Source of the DNA: an uncultured Maribacter sp.
GTDB lineage: Bacteria > Bacteroidota > Bacteroidia > Flavobacteriales > Flavobacteriaceae
Direction of reading: 5' to 3'
Assembly (NCBI RefSeq): GCF_947495965.1
Contig: NZ_CANMBB010000009.1
Coordinates: 62,001-126,000, forward strand
DNA length: 64,000 bases
The notes below the pieces were generated by a model. That model made no database searches. It was not told the origin of the DNA and worked only from the letters and a program-made list of their open reading frames with translations. Shown one piece after another: positions 36,031-44,450 of this stretch (the first letter of the stretch is position 1; each line of letters opens with the position of its first letter). Position numbers and translations under genes: made by a program.

Positions 36031-38121
36031 TTATGCTTTAGCTAAATCTGCCTCTCTAAAAGCTTGCACTTTATTTAAAAATTCTTTTGTGTCTTTTAAA
36101 TAGTTTTTAGCAAATTCTTCTGTAGGCTCATTTTTATTTATTTGAAGAATAAACTCTTCAAAACCAGTATTCAAAGATATTCTATTATTTGAAACAAATT
36201 TTGCATCAAAATCTTTAATAATTGCAGCGTGTGTATTTGTCTTAACATTTTCTGCCGTTAATATTGCTTTTGCCGTATTAACCATAGAAGAGTAAGAATG
36301 ATAAATACTAGCAGCCCATTTACCTTCTGCAAATGTAGCTTCTGCTGTTTGTATTTTTTCTTCACTCTCAAATAATAAAGTTGCAATTAAATCTATAACT
36401 ACACCTGCACATTCACCAACACCAATTGCTTTTACATATTCTTCTGAATTTCCCCAATCTATAAAATCATCTGCAGTTAAGTTATCTACCGCAGTTAAAT
36501 CTTTTAAGAAATCATAAAAATAGTGTTCTCCTTTTTCTGCATAGTACTCTGGGAAAGATGCTCCATTACCATTTGCATCAAAATCATTTAAGATTAAGCG
36601 CAATGCTTCTGGTCCTCTTTTACTTGGTATTTTTACTACTTTATCTGCAAATCTACCCTCTCCATTTCCAATATTACCACCACCTAACAATACTTGTAAT
36701 GCAGGTGCTACTAATTTGTCTTTTGTACGAACAGACATTCCTTGAAAACCAATATTTGCCATGTTGTGTTGTCCACAAGCATTCATACACCCACTAATTT
36801 TAATAACCACATCTGGGTTATTAATATAATCTGGATATTCAATTTTCATTATTCTTTCTAACTCTTCTGCTATACCTGTACTACTTGCTATACCTAAATT
36901 ACAAGTATCTGTACCCGGACATGCAGTAATATCTATAGCCTTATCATAACCAACTTCTGTAAATCCTAGCTTACTTAACTCTGCATAAAAGAAAGGAAGT
37001 AACTCTTCTTTTACATAAGGAATTAATATATTTTGACGCAAGCTAAGTCTAATTTCATCTGCTGCATATTTTTGAACTAAATCTGCTAATGCGCGAGCTT
37101 CTTTAAGATAAAAATCTCCTAATAAAACTTTTACTCCTATTGCAACATACCCTTCTTGTTTTTGAGGAATTACATTTACAGCCTTCCAAGCATCAAAAGA
37201 TTCTTGGTCTTCTATAGTTGTATTTGGCACTGCAACCTCCGCAATTTGTGGTTTTGGATACGCCTCTGCATCAATCGGAAAAGATTTTATTGGCACTGCA
37301 ATTTGCTCTTCTTCTAATAAAGCTTTAAAACCGTCTAATCCTAAATCTTTTAATAAGAATTTTAAACGTGCTTTTGCTCTACTTTTACGTTCTCCGTATC
37401 TATCAAAAACACGAACAACACCTTCCATTAAAGGAATAATTTTATCTGTAGGTAAAAAAGAGTACAATTCATCTGCATGACGAGGTTGTGAACCTAAGCC
37501 ACCACCAAGCATTACTTTAAAACCTCTTTCTCCGTTTTCTATTTTTGCAATAAAACCTAAATCATGCATGTAAGAAAGACCCGTATCTGCATCGCTAGAA
37601 GAAAAAGAAACTTTAAATTTTCTTCCCAATTCTTGACTAATTGGGTTTCTTAAAAAATATTGAAACAATGCATGTGCGTAAGGAGACACATCAAAAGGCT
37701 CATCCACATCTATACCCGCAGTTTCACTTGCTGTAACATTACGTACCGTATTACCACAAGCTTCACGCAAAGTAATATCAGACTTTTCTAGCTCTGCCCA
37801 TAACTCTGGAGTTCTATCTAAATCTACATAGTGAATTTGAATATCTTGACGTGTAGTAATATGCAAACGACCTTTAGAATATTCTTCAGAAACATCACAT
37901 ATTCTTCTTAATTGTTCCGAGGAAACTTTACCATAAGGTAATTTTATACGAATCATTTGTACGCCTTCTTGACGCTGACCGTAAACCCCACGAGCTAAAC
38001 GAAGACTTCTAAATTTTTCTTCATCAATTTTCCCATTGTGAAACATATCAATTTTATTTGCTAAATCGATAATATCTTTTTCTACAATTGGATTCTCTAT
38101 TTCTGTTCTAAAACTTTGCAT
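36031..38121 (-). CDS. Siroheme sulfite (nitrite/sulfite) reductase with extra C-terminal helical domain
   Basis: A 696-residue protein. The first about 535 residues are a standard ferredoxin-type assimilatory reductase: two half-domains, with siroheme/[4Fe-4S] ligands in ACPGTDTCNLGI (about residues 404-415) and SGCMNACGQHN (about 446-456). The last about 150 residues are an all-helical extension with AEGKWAASIYHSYSSMVN, resembling a HEPN-type bundle; such a tail is absent in the classical enzyme. Located between cysN and cobA, so sulfite rather than nitrite is the expected substrate. Confidence 0.9.
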   Translation of the reverse strand: MQSFRTEIENPIVEKDIIDLANKIDMFHNGKIDEEKFRSLRLARGVYGQRQEGVQMIRIKLPYGKVSSEQLRRICDVSEEYSKGRLHITTRQDIQIHYVDLDRTPELWAELEKSDITLREACGNTVRNVTASETAGIDVDEPFDVSPYAHALFQYFLRNPISQELGRKFKVSFSSSDADTGLSYMHDLGFIAKIENGERGFKVMLGGGLGSQPRHADELYSFLPTDKIIPLMEGVVRVFDRYGERKSRAKARLKFLLKDLGLDGFKALLEEEQIAVPIKSFPIDAEAYPKPQIAEVAVPNTTIEDQESFDAWKAVNVIPQKQEGYVAIGVKVLLGDFYLKEARALADLVQKYAADEIRLSLRQNILIPYVKEELLPFFYAELSKLGFTEVGYDKAIDITACPGTDTCNLGIASSTGIAEELERIMKIEYPDYINNPDVVIKISGCMNACGQHNMANIGFQGMSVRTKDKLVAPALQVLLGGGNIGNGEGRFADKVVKIPSKRGPEALRLILNDFDANGNGASFPEYYAEKGEHYFYDFLKDLTAVDNLTADDFIDWGNSEEYVKAIGVGECAGVVIDLIATLLFESEEKIQTAEATFAEGKWAASIYHSYSSMVNTAKAILTAENVKTNTHAAIIKDFDAKFVSNNRISLNTGFEEFILQINKNEPTEEFAKNYLKDTKEFLNKVQAFREADLAKA

Positions 38122-38173
38122 ACTTTATATTTTAGTACGTTTTACTATTTACTTTTAACCTTACTACTTTTAT

Positions 38174-39421
38174 TTACTGTATAAACCCAGCTCCTACTGT
38201 ATTGTTATTCTTTGTATCTATAACTATAAAAGAACCGTTTGTTCTGTGGTTTTTAAAAGCATCAAAGAAAATTGGTTTATTTAATTTAAACGTAACCTTT
38301 GCAATATCATTCATCCCTAAACCATCTACATTTTCTTCTATACCTGAATAGTCTGGGTTAATTTTATGATGAATCTTATCTACTTTTGCTAATACTTTAT
38401 TTACGCCATGCTGTATTACGTATTTAGTACCTGCTTTAAGTTGGTCTGAATCCATCCAAGCAATAGTAGCAGTAAACTGCTTATCTATTGTAGGTAAATC
38501 TCCTTCCTTAACAATCATATCTCCTCTACTTACATTAATCTCATCTTCTAAGGTAATTGTCACAGAAGAACGTCTTGATGCTGTTTGGTACTTTTTATCG
38601 TACGCATAAATTTCTTTTATCTTAGATTTTGTTTGCGATGGCAAAGCAACAACTGTATCTCCAACATTAAGCTCTCCGCCATAAACCTTACCTGCAAAAC
38701 CTCTAAAATCATGAAAGTCTTCTGTCTTAGGGCGTATTACATATTGCACTGGAAAACGTGGCGTTCCTACATTGGAAACAGCCGCTAAATCTAAACGCTC
38801 TAAATGCTCTAAAATAGTTTCGCCGTTATACCAAGGCATAGCATCGGTTTTATTTACTACGTTATCTCCTTTAAGTGCACTTACAGGTATAAATGTAATG
38901 TTCTGGTTTTCATAATCTCTTTTACTCATTAATTCAGAAAAATCTGATTTAATAGCATTGTATGTTTCTTCAGAATAATCTACCAAATCCATTTTATTAA
39001 TAGCTACAATCACTTCTTTTACACGAAGCAAATTATTGATAAAAAAATGACGATTAGTTTGTTCTATAACTCCTTTACGAGCGTCTATTAATATAATAGC
39101 TGCTTGCGATGTAGAAGCCCCTGTTACCATGTTACGTGTGTATTCTACGTGACCTGGAGTATCTGCTATAATGTAACTTTTTTTAGCTGTTGAAAAATAT
39201 ATATGCGCAACATCTATAGTAATACCTTGCTCGCGTTCTGCTACTAAACCATCTGTTGCCAAAGAAAAATCTAAATAATCATATCCTTTTTGCTTACTAG
39301 TTTTTTCTATAGCTTCTAACTTATCACTTGTAAGAGATTTTGTATCATATAGTATTCTACCAATTAAGGTACTCTTACCATCATCTACACTACCTGCTGT
39401 TGCTATTTTTAGTACTTCCAT
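38174..39421 (-). CDS. cysN: Sulfate adenylyltransferase subunit 1 (GTPase)
   Basis: A 415-residue EF-Tu-like GTPase subunit of ATP sulfurylase; GTP hydrolysis drives formation of APS. G-motifs: GSVDDGKST (P-loop), DTPGH, NKMD. The ATG before EVLKIATAGSVDD is chosen, the usual N-terminus; an ATG 11 codons earlier lies inside a hairpin-like intergenic repeat. No APS kinase (CysC) domain is fused at the C-terminus. Confidence 0.94.
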   Translation of the reverse strand: MEVLKIATAGSVDDGKSTLIGRILYDTKSLTSDKLEAIEKTSKQKGYDYLDFSLATDGLVAEREQGITIDVAHIYFSTAKKSYIIADTPGHVEYTRNMVTGASTSQAAIILIDARKGVIEQTNRHFFINNLLRVKEVIVAINKMDLVDYSEETYNAIKSDFSELMSKRDYENQNITFIPVSALKGDNVVNKTDAMPWYNGETILEHLERLDLAAVSNVGTPRFPVQYVIRPKTEDFHDFRGFAGKVYGGELNVGDTVVALPSQTKSKIKEIYAYDKKYQTASRRSSVTITLEDEINVSRGDMIVKEGDLPTIDKQFTATIAWMDSDQLKAGTKYVIQHGVNKVLAKVDKIHHKINPDYSGIEENVDGLGMNDIAKVTFKLNKPIFFDAFKNHRTNGSFIVIDTKNNNTVGAGFIQ

Positions 39422-39426
39422 TTTTA

Positions 39427-39511
39427 TTAGCTGTTGGCTATTTGCTCTTGGCATTTAGCCTTTTTAAATATTATTTTTAAGGTTTGCTAGTGGCTAGGTG
39501 CCAAAAGCTAA
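39427..39511. repeat. Hairpin-like intergenic repeat between cysD and cysN
   Basis: Two arms made of TTAGC/TTGGC-type words (TTAGCTGTTGGC at one end, GCCAAAAGCTAA at the other; GGCATTTAGCC and GGCTAGGTGCC inside) can pair imperfectly. It looks like one of the small palindromic repeats found between genes in this family. Copy number cannot be tested here. Confidence 0.4.
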
Positions 39512-39535
39512 AGGCAAAATTTTCTTTAGAAAATT

Positions 39536-40441
39536 TTAAAAATATCCTTGTTGTTTTCTTTTCTCCATTGCTGCCTCGGAACGTTTATCATCTATACGCG
39601 CACCTCTTTCAGAAATACTAGAGTCTCTAATTTCGCTTACTACTTTATCTATACTAACTGCGTCTGAAAGAACCGCAGCCGTACAAGACATATCTCCTAC
39701 GGTACGAAAACGCACTAAACGCTCTTCTACTATTTCTTCTGCATCACGGAAAACTATATCATCTTCAGCAGACCAAATCATACCATCTCTTACAAATGTT
39801 TTACGCTTGTGTGCAAAATATATAGAAGGAATCTCTATCTCTTCTTTCTGAATGTAAGACCAAACATCTAATTCTGTCCAGTTAGATATTGGGAACACAC
39901 GAACATTTTGTCCTAATTCTATATCTCCATTTAGCATATCAAACAATTCTGGACGTTGGCTTTTTTCATCCCACTGACCAAAATCATCACGTACAGAAAA
40001 AATACGTTCTTTTGCTCTTGCTTTTTCCTCATCTCTACGAGCGCCTCCAATACAAGCATCAAACTTAAACTCTTCAATAGCATCTAATAATGTTGTGGTT
40101 TGCAAAGAATTTCTACTAGCATATCTACCAGATTCTTCTTTTACCTTACCAGCATCAATAGAGTCTTGTACATTACGAACAATAAGCTCTACTCCAAGTT
40201 CTTTTGCTAACCTGTCTCTAAATTCTATAGTTTCTGGGAAATTATGCCCAGTATCTATATGCATTAATGGAAAAGGAATTTTTGCAGGCCAAAATGCTTT
40301 TTGCGCCAAACGAACTAGGGTAATAGAATCTTTACCTCCCGAAAACAATAACACAGGTTTTTCAAACTGAGCAGCCACTTCTCTCATGATATAGATGGCT
40401 TCGTTTTCTAATGGATTTATATGTGATGTATTTGTACTCAT
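39536..40441 (-). CDS. cysD: Sulfate adenylyltransferase subunit 2
   Basis: A 301-residue ATP-pyrophosphatase-fold subunit that makes APS from sulfate and ATP with CysN. The PP-loop SGGKDSITL (about residues 35-43) and later IGGARRDEEKARAKER and RTVGDMSCTAA blocks are typical. It lies 47 bases downstream of cysH and is followed by a short repeat before cysN. Confidence 0.96.
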   Translation of the reverse strand: MSTNTSHINPLENEAIYIMREVAAQFEKPVLLFSGGKDSITLVRLAQKAFWPAKIPFPLMHIDTGHNFPETIEFRDRLAKELGVELIVRNVQDSIDAGKVKEESGRYASRNSLQTTTLLDAIEEFKFDACIGGARRDEEKARAKERIFSVRDDFGQWDEKSQRPELFDMLNGDIELGQNVRVFPISNWTELDVWSYIQKEEIEIPSIYFAHKRKTFVRDGMIWSAEDDIVFRDAEEIVEERLVRFRTVGDMSCTAAVLSDAVSIDKVVSEIRDSSISERGARIDDKRSEAAMEKRKQQGYF

Positions 40442-40488
40442 CTTATTTTTTTAATTCTTTTTATTTTCTCCTTATATATTTATAAATA

Positions 40489-41112
40489 CTATGTGTGCAA
40501 CCCACATTCTCTATTTTCTAACACCTTAGTTGGGTCAAAATATTTATGCTCATTAGGTAAATTATTCTCTTGTAAATAGGTATCTAATTGCGCATCTTCC
40601 CAGTGGTAAAAAGGACTAACTTTTAAAACGCCATCTTTACTTACACTAAAAATATCTAGACTATTTCGTAATGCAGTTTGCCCCTTTCTAAGATTTGTAA
40701 ACCATACTTCTGGTTTATGCTCTGCCATTGCTCTTCCAAAAGGTTCTAGTTTTACCTGTTCTGTAAAAATTGCATGATTAGGGTCCTCTATTCCTGGAAT
40801 TCCCATTACCACATCTCTATGAGAAGAAGTTTGCTTAGGTACATATAAATGAATATTTAACCCCAATTTCTCAATTAATTCTTCTGCGTGTCTATATGTA
40901 TTTGGTGTATTATAACCCGTATCGCACCAAATAACTTTAATGTCTTTATTTACTGCAGTAACTGCATGTAAAATATTTACTTCGTATGGTCTAAAATTAG
41001 TTGTTACAACAGCATTTGTAGTTTGTTGTAATGCCCATTTTATTATTTCAGCAGGAGAAGATTTCTCAAACTTTTTATTCCAATCTGCAATTTTTTCTTC
41101 TGTATAGTTCAT
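40489..41112 (-). CDS. cysH: Phosphoadenylyl-sulfate (or adenylyl-sulfate) reductase without Fe-S cysteines
   Basis: A 207-residue PP-loop-type reductase releasing sulfite from PAPS (or APS) with thioredoxin. The catalytic C-terminal ECGLH is present (Cys about 204). The two Cys-Cys pairs that hold the [4Fe-4S] cluster of most bacterial APS reductases are missing. Since no APS kinase is seen in the operon, it is open whether the natural substrate is PAPS or APS. The protein is slightly shorter than the E. coli enzyme. 11 bases after the DUF2061 gene. Confidence 0.9.
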   Translation of the reverse strand: MNYTEEKIADWNKKFEKSSPAEIIKWALQQTTNAVVTTNFRPYEVNILHAVTAVNKDIKVIWCDTGYNTPNTYRHAEELIEKLGLNIHLYVPKQTSSHRDVVMGIPGIEDPNHAIFTEQVKLEPFGRAMAEHKPEVWFTNLRKGQTALRNSLDIFSVSKDGVLKVSPFYHWEDAQLDTYLQENNLPNEHKYFDPTKVLENRECGLHT

Positions 41113-41123
41113 CGCTCTTTATC

Positions 41124-41387
41124 TTATTTACCCCATTTTATACCATTCCAAATACGCTCATGGAAAAAATACAACACCATCTTAGTTAAAAAATCTACAG
41201 AGGCTATAGATGCCGCCACTGCCATTTTACCAGTTAATATATAAGACACAACTAAAGTATCTAGTGTACCTATTACTCTCCAACTTAATGCCTTTGCTAC
41301 ACTACGAATAGGTTTTTCAGACTTTTTGTCGTCTTCATACTTACTTTTCGTGGCTTTTTTATCTAAAATCAATTGATCAGCAATCAT
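41124..41387 (-). CDS. DUF2061 small membrane protein
   Basis: An 87-residue protein with a charged N-terminus (about 1-30) and a DUF2061 membrane hairpin (SVAKALSWRVIGTLDTLVVSYI, read in two parts, then VDFLTKMVLYFFHERIW). First gene of the sulfate assimilation operon, so its expression should follow the sulfur regulator. DUF2061 genes recur beside cysteine genes in other Bacteroidota, but no function is established; help in sulfate or sulfite handling at the membrane is a guess. Confidence 0.85.
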   Translation of the reverse strand: MIADQLILDKKATKSKYEDDKKSEKPIRSVAKALSWRVIGTLDTLVVSYILTGKMAVAASIASVDFLTKMVLYFFHERIWNGIKWGK

Positions 41388-41405
41388 TTGTTATTATTTT
41401 TCTAT

Positions 41406-41428
41406 TACCCTATAGATTTAATAGGATA
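41406..41428. promoter_or_regulatory. Operator-like palindrome 1 of the cys operon
   Basis: Half-sites TACCCTAT and ATAGGATA flank a 7-base centre (AGATTTA); 7 of 8 positions are symmetrical. It lies where transcription from the -7 box just upstream should start, so binding would block initiation. Confidence 0.6.
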
Positions 41429-41430
41429 TT

Positions 41431-41438
41431 CAAAAATA
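41431..41438 (-). promoter_or_regulatory. Candidate -7 box of the cys operon
   Basis: TATTTTTG on the minus strand matches TAnnTTTG; no clear TTG is found at the expected -33 distance, as might be expected for a promoter under strong control. Confidence 0.5.
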
Positions 41439-41485
41439 GTATATTTATACCACCTAAGACGTTAAAAAATAACTAAAATTACTTT

Positions 41486-41508
41486 TACCCTATCGATTTA
41501 GTAGATTA
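41486..41508. promoter_or_regulatory. Operator-like palindrome 2 of the cys operon
   Basis: Begins TACCCTATCGATTTAGTAG: the same left half and centre as operator 1, exactly 80 bases from it, with a more degenerate right half (GTAGATTA). Lies upstream of the -7 box. Confidence 0.55.
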
Positions 41509-41608
41509 TTAAATATTTAGAAGTTTTATTGAGAATAATGAATCTAATAAGGTGAATTCATAAAAATTTTAAAACCATAAAAACACATAAAATGAGGTAA
41601 TTGGAGCG

Positions 41609-42019
41609 TTAAACTAGAATATCTGCCAACGTATTGTTCCTATACACCTGCAAAGTACTGTCTCTTATTTGAAGCATTAACTTGTTTACAGAACAGGTTT
41701 TTTCATCTGGACAATCGTCACATTTTTCATAAAAATTAAGGCTCACACAAGGCACCATTGCAATAGGCCCTTCTAATACTCGCATAACATCAGTCATTAA
41801 AATATCTTTAGGTTCCTTAATGAGGTAATACCCTCCTCCTTTTCCTTTTTTTGAACCTAAAAAACCTGTTTTACGAAGCGTTAATAAAATACTTTCTAAA
41901 AACTTTTGTGATATATTTTCTTGCTTAGCAATTTCTGCTATTTGCACAGGTGCATTTTCTTTTTGTAATGCCAAAAAGGAAAGTGCTTTTAATCCGTATT
42001 TAGTTTTCTTGGATAGCAT
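41609..42019 (-). CDS. Rrf2-family transcriptional regulator, probable sulfur regulator
   Basis: A 136-residue winged-helix protein from the ATG at MLSKKTKYGLKAL (a TTG 10 codons upstream would only add an untypical leader). The DNA-binding part resembles IscR/CymR, with ISQKFLESILLTLRKTG as recognition helix and SKKGKGGGYYL as wing. Four Cys at 91, 100, 103 and 109 (CVSLNFYEKCDDCPDEKTC) could bind an Fe-S cluster or metal. Immediately upstream of the cys operon and of two operator-like sites, so it most likely represses that operon when sulfur is sufficient. Confidence 0.88.
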   Translation of the reverse strand: MLSKKTKYGLKALSFLALQKENAPVQIAEIAKQENISQKFLESILLTLRKTGFLGSKKGKGGGYYLIKEPKDILMTDVMRVLEGPIAMVPCVSLNFYEKCDDCPDEKTCSVNKLMLQIRDSTLQVYRNNTLADILV

Positions 42020-42117
42020 AGCACGAAGATAGGAAAATAAAAAAAACAACTATAAATATACTAATTAAAAACCTGTTTCGTTATTAACCTTCATATATTA
42101 ACCGTTATTAAAAAACC

Positions 42118-42660
42118 ATGAAAAAACTAAGCTTATTTTTATTTTTATCCGCAACAATTTTATTTACTTCTTGTGAAAAAGATAGCGATGAAAACCAATT
42201 AAAAAATTCATTAACTTCTGAATCCGATATTATCGGAGAATGGGATTTAACTGCTTATAAAGTAGAAGATGGAGAAACAGTAACTAAAGTAAATGGCGCA
42301 TCTGTAACTCAAAAATACTCTTCTATTGGAAAAGATTTTGATATGCAAATAGAATTTAGCAATGACCCTAATACCGCAACTAGCAATGGCTCATTTATAT
42401 CTGAAACTAGTATTTCTATTTTAGGACAAACCCAAGTAACAGAAATTCCTCTTTACACCGTATTTAACTCTAGTACCTGGGAACTTAGAGATGGTGTTAT
42501 CTTTTTTATTGATGAAAACAATAAAGAAACCAAAATGACAACTATAGAATCTACAGAAAATAAGTTGGTTCTTTCTTATGACATAAATGAAACTATTGAA
42601 GTACAGGAAGGAGCAACTTCTACTACTACTGGTAAATTAACAATAACCATGGAAAGATAA
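42118..42660 (+). CDS. Lipocalin-like putative lipoprotein
   Basis: A 180-residue lipoprotein (FTSCEKDSDE, lipidated Cys about 19) with a lipocalin-like beta pattern: IIGEWDLTAYK, MQIEFSNDPNTA, SSTWELRDGVIFF and a final TGKLTITMER. Short acidic linker after the Cys. Probably surface- or periplasm-facing. Followed directly, in the same frame, by a decayed second copy. Confidence 0.72.
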   Translation: MKKLSLFLFLSATILFTSCEKDSDENQLKNSLTSESDIIGEWDLTAYKVEDGETVTKVNGASVTQKYSSIGKDFDMQIEFSNDPNTATSNGSFISETSISILGQTQVTEIPLYTVFNSSTWELRDGVIFFIDENNKETKMTTIESTENKLVLSYDINETIEVQEGATSTTTGKLTITMER

Positions 42661-43125
42661 AGTTCTGAAAAAGAAGATACAACAACTTCCTCTCTAATTG
42701 TTGGAATTTGGGACCTAACAGAACTAATAACAAAAGATGCCGTTTTAAAATTAAACGAAGTCAATAAAGAATATTAATTCGCTGCTAAAGCAAAGGATTT
42801 AGATGCTAGTATGGTATTTTCTAATAACCCAAATTCTTTAAAAACCGAAGGAACTTTTCATTATACTATAACTTATGAAGATGGAGATGTTATTGAAGAG
42901 ATAAGAGATTTTGATTTTTTTAACAATTCAAGTGGATGGTAACTAGAAAACAATTTAACAGAATTATACAATCACGTTAAGGGGTCTTCTGAAGTAGGCA
43001 ACAGAGCAACCATTTTAGAAATGACTGAAACTACCTTAAAACTTAAAATACTCTTTTCTAAATTCTACGATTCAAATGAAAATGAACGTAGAAGTTTTAT
43101 TGCCTTTTTTACTAAAAAAGAATAA
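42661..43125 (+). pseudogene. Decayed tandem copy of the lipocalin-like gene
   Basis: The frame of the preceding gene continues for 155 codons, interrupted only by TAA at 42,775 and 42,940, before a final TAA. The translation is homologous to the intact copy: SSEKED after the junction matches the post-lipobox CEKDSD, then IVGIWDLTEL, MVFSNNPNS and SSGW*LENN line up with IIGEWDLTAY, IEFSNDPNT and SSTWELRDG. The signal peptide is missing and two codons inside conserved stretches are stops. No frameshift has accumulated, so loss is probably recent. Confidence 0.75.
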
Positions 43126-43153
43126 TTTAAGGTCATTTTTTTGACAAAACCCT

Positions 43154-43183
43154 AAAAGCCAAATCTAATTAGATTTGGCTTTT
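43154..43183. terminator. Bidirectional intrinsic terminator
   Basis: A perfect 15-bp inverted repeat (AAAAGCCAAATCTAA and its complement) between the pseudogene and the 3' end of the methionine operon. Confidence 0.8.
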
Positions 43184-43203
43184 ATATTTCTGCAAAGTCC
43201 CGC

Positions 43204-44364
43204 TTAATTTAAAGCCTGCTTTATATCTGCAATAATATCCTCTATATGCTCTAAGCCCACAGATACACGTACAGAACCATCTGTTATGCCAGATTCTAAA
43301 CGCTCTTCTACAGATAACTTACTATGTGTTGTAGATGCTGGATGCGTAACTATACTTCTAGAATCTCCAAGATTTGCAGATAAAGACAACATCTTAATAC
43401 TATCAAAAAACTTTTTACCAGCTTCAATTCCCCCTTTAACCTCAAAAGCAACAATACTACCTCCTGCTTTCATTTGCTTTTTAGCAACCGCATACATTGG
43501 GTGCGATTTTAAGAACGGATATTTTACCCAACTGACTTTAGGGTGCTCTTCTAAAAACTGAGCCAACTTTAATGCATTTTCGCAATGACGATCTAAACGC
43601 ACTGCCAAAGTCTCTAAACTCTTGGTTAATACCCAAGCATTAAAAGGGGATAATGCTGGGCCAGTAATTCTTGAAAAACGATATACTTTATCCATTAACT
43701 CCGTACTACCAACAGTAATACCTGCTAAAACCCTTCCTTGACCATCCATTAATTTGGTTCCAGAATGTATTACCAAATCTGCACCAAATTTAATTGGCTG
43801 TTGTATATATGGAGTTGCAAAACAGTTATCTACAATAAATATTAAATTGTGTTTTTTTGCTATTTGTCCTAATCTTTCTAAGTCTAATACATCTACCCCA
43901 GGATTTGTTGGGGATTCCGCATAAATAATTTTTGTTTGCGAGGTAATCATTGCCTCAGCAGCATCCAAATCATCAATAGGAAAATAACTAGTTGTAACCC
44001 CCCATTTTGGTAAAAATTTGGTAAACAAAGTATGCGTAGAACCAAAAATACTTCTTGCAGAAAGAATATGATCCCCAGTTTTTACCAATGCCGCCAAAGT
44101 AGAAAATACGGCTGCCATACCAGATGCAAAAGCAAACCCACTTTCTGCCCCCTCCATTTTACAAACCTTCTCTACGAATTCATTATTTGTAGGATTGGAA
44201 TATCTAGAATAAATATTACGTTCTTTTTCTTCTGCAAATGAAGCTCGCATATCCTCGGCATCCTCAAATACAAAACTTGAGGTTAAGTAAATTGGTGTAG
44301 AATGTTCTAAATATTGGGTACGCTCTGACTGTGTTCTTATCGCTTCCGTTTCAAATTTTTTCAT
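43204..44364 (-). CDS. PLP-dependent O-acyl-homoserine sulfhydrylase (MetZ-like)
   Basis: A 386-residue member of the Cys/Met-metabolism PLP family (cystathionine gamma-synthase fold). PLP Lys in HSGTKLMDGQGR, with SGMAAVFST, SRYSNPTNNEFVEK and the C-terminal LGDSRSIVTHPASTTH. Closest in feel to O-succinylhomoserine sulfhydrylases; in this operon it would work on O-acetylhomoserine or in trans-sulfuration. Starting at the ATG before KKFETEAIRTQ; a TTG 13 codons earlier is unlikely. Last gene of the SAM-riboswitch operon. Which of the two PLP enzymes in the operon does which step is not decidable here. Confidence 0.87.
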   Translation of the reverse strand: MKKFETEAIRTQSERTQYLEHSTPIYLTSSFVFEDAEDMRASFAEEKERNIYSRYSNPTNNEFVEKVCKMEGAESGFAFASGMAAVFSTLAALVKTGDHILSARSIFGSTHTLFTKFLPKWGVTTSYFPIDDLDAAEAMITSQTKIIYAESPTNPGVDVLDLERLGQIAKKHNLIFIVDNCFATPYIQQPIKFGADLVIHSGTKLMDGQGRVLAGITVGSTELMDKVYRFSRITGPALSPFNAWVLTKSLETLAVRLDRHCENALKLAQFLEEHPKVSWVKYPFLKSHPMYAVAKKQMKAGGSIVAFEVKGGIEAGKKFFDSIKMLSLSANLGDSRSIVTHPASTTHSKLSVEERLESGITDGSVRVSVGLEHIEDIIADIKQALN

Positions 44365-44450
44365 CTTTCTTTTTATTCTTTGGCTTTGAGTGTACTCAGC
44401 CAACTATGATTCTGCTCCACTCAATTAATGATAATTGAGCGTAGTTAAAA

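Noticed and set aside
42661-43125. Possibility that the lipocalin-like gene is read through its stop codons as one long two-domain protein.
   Set aside because: Three separate TAA would have to be recoded, no recoding signal is seen, and the second copy has lost its signal peptide; decay is the simpler explanation.
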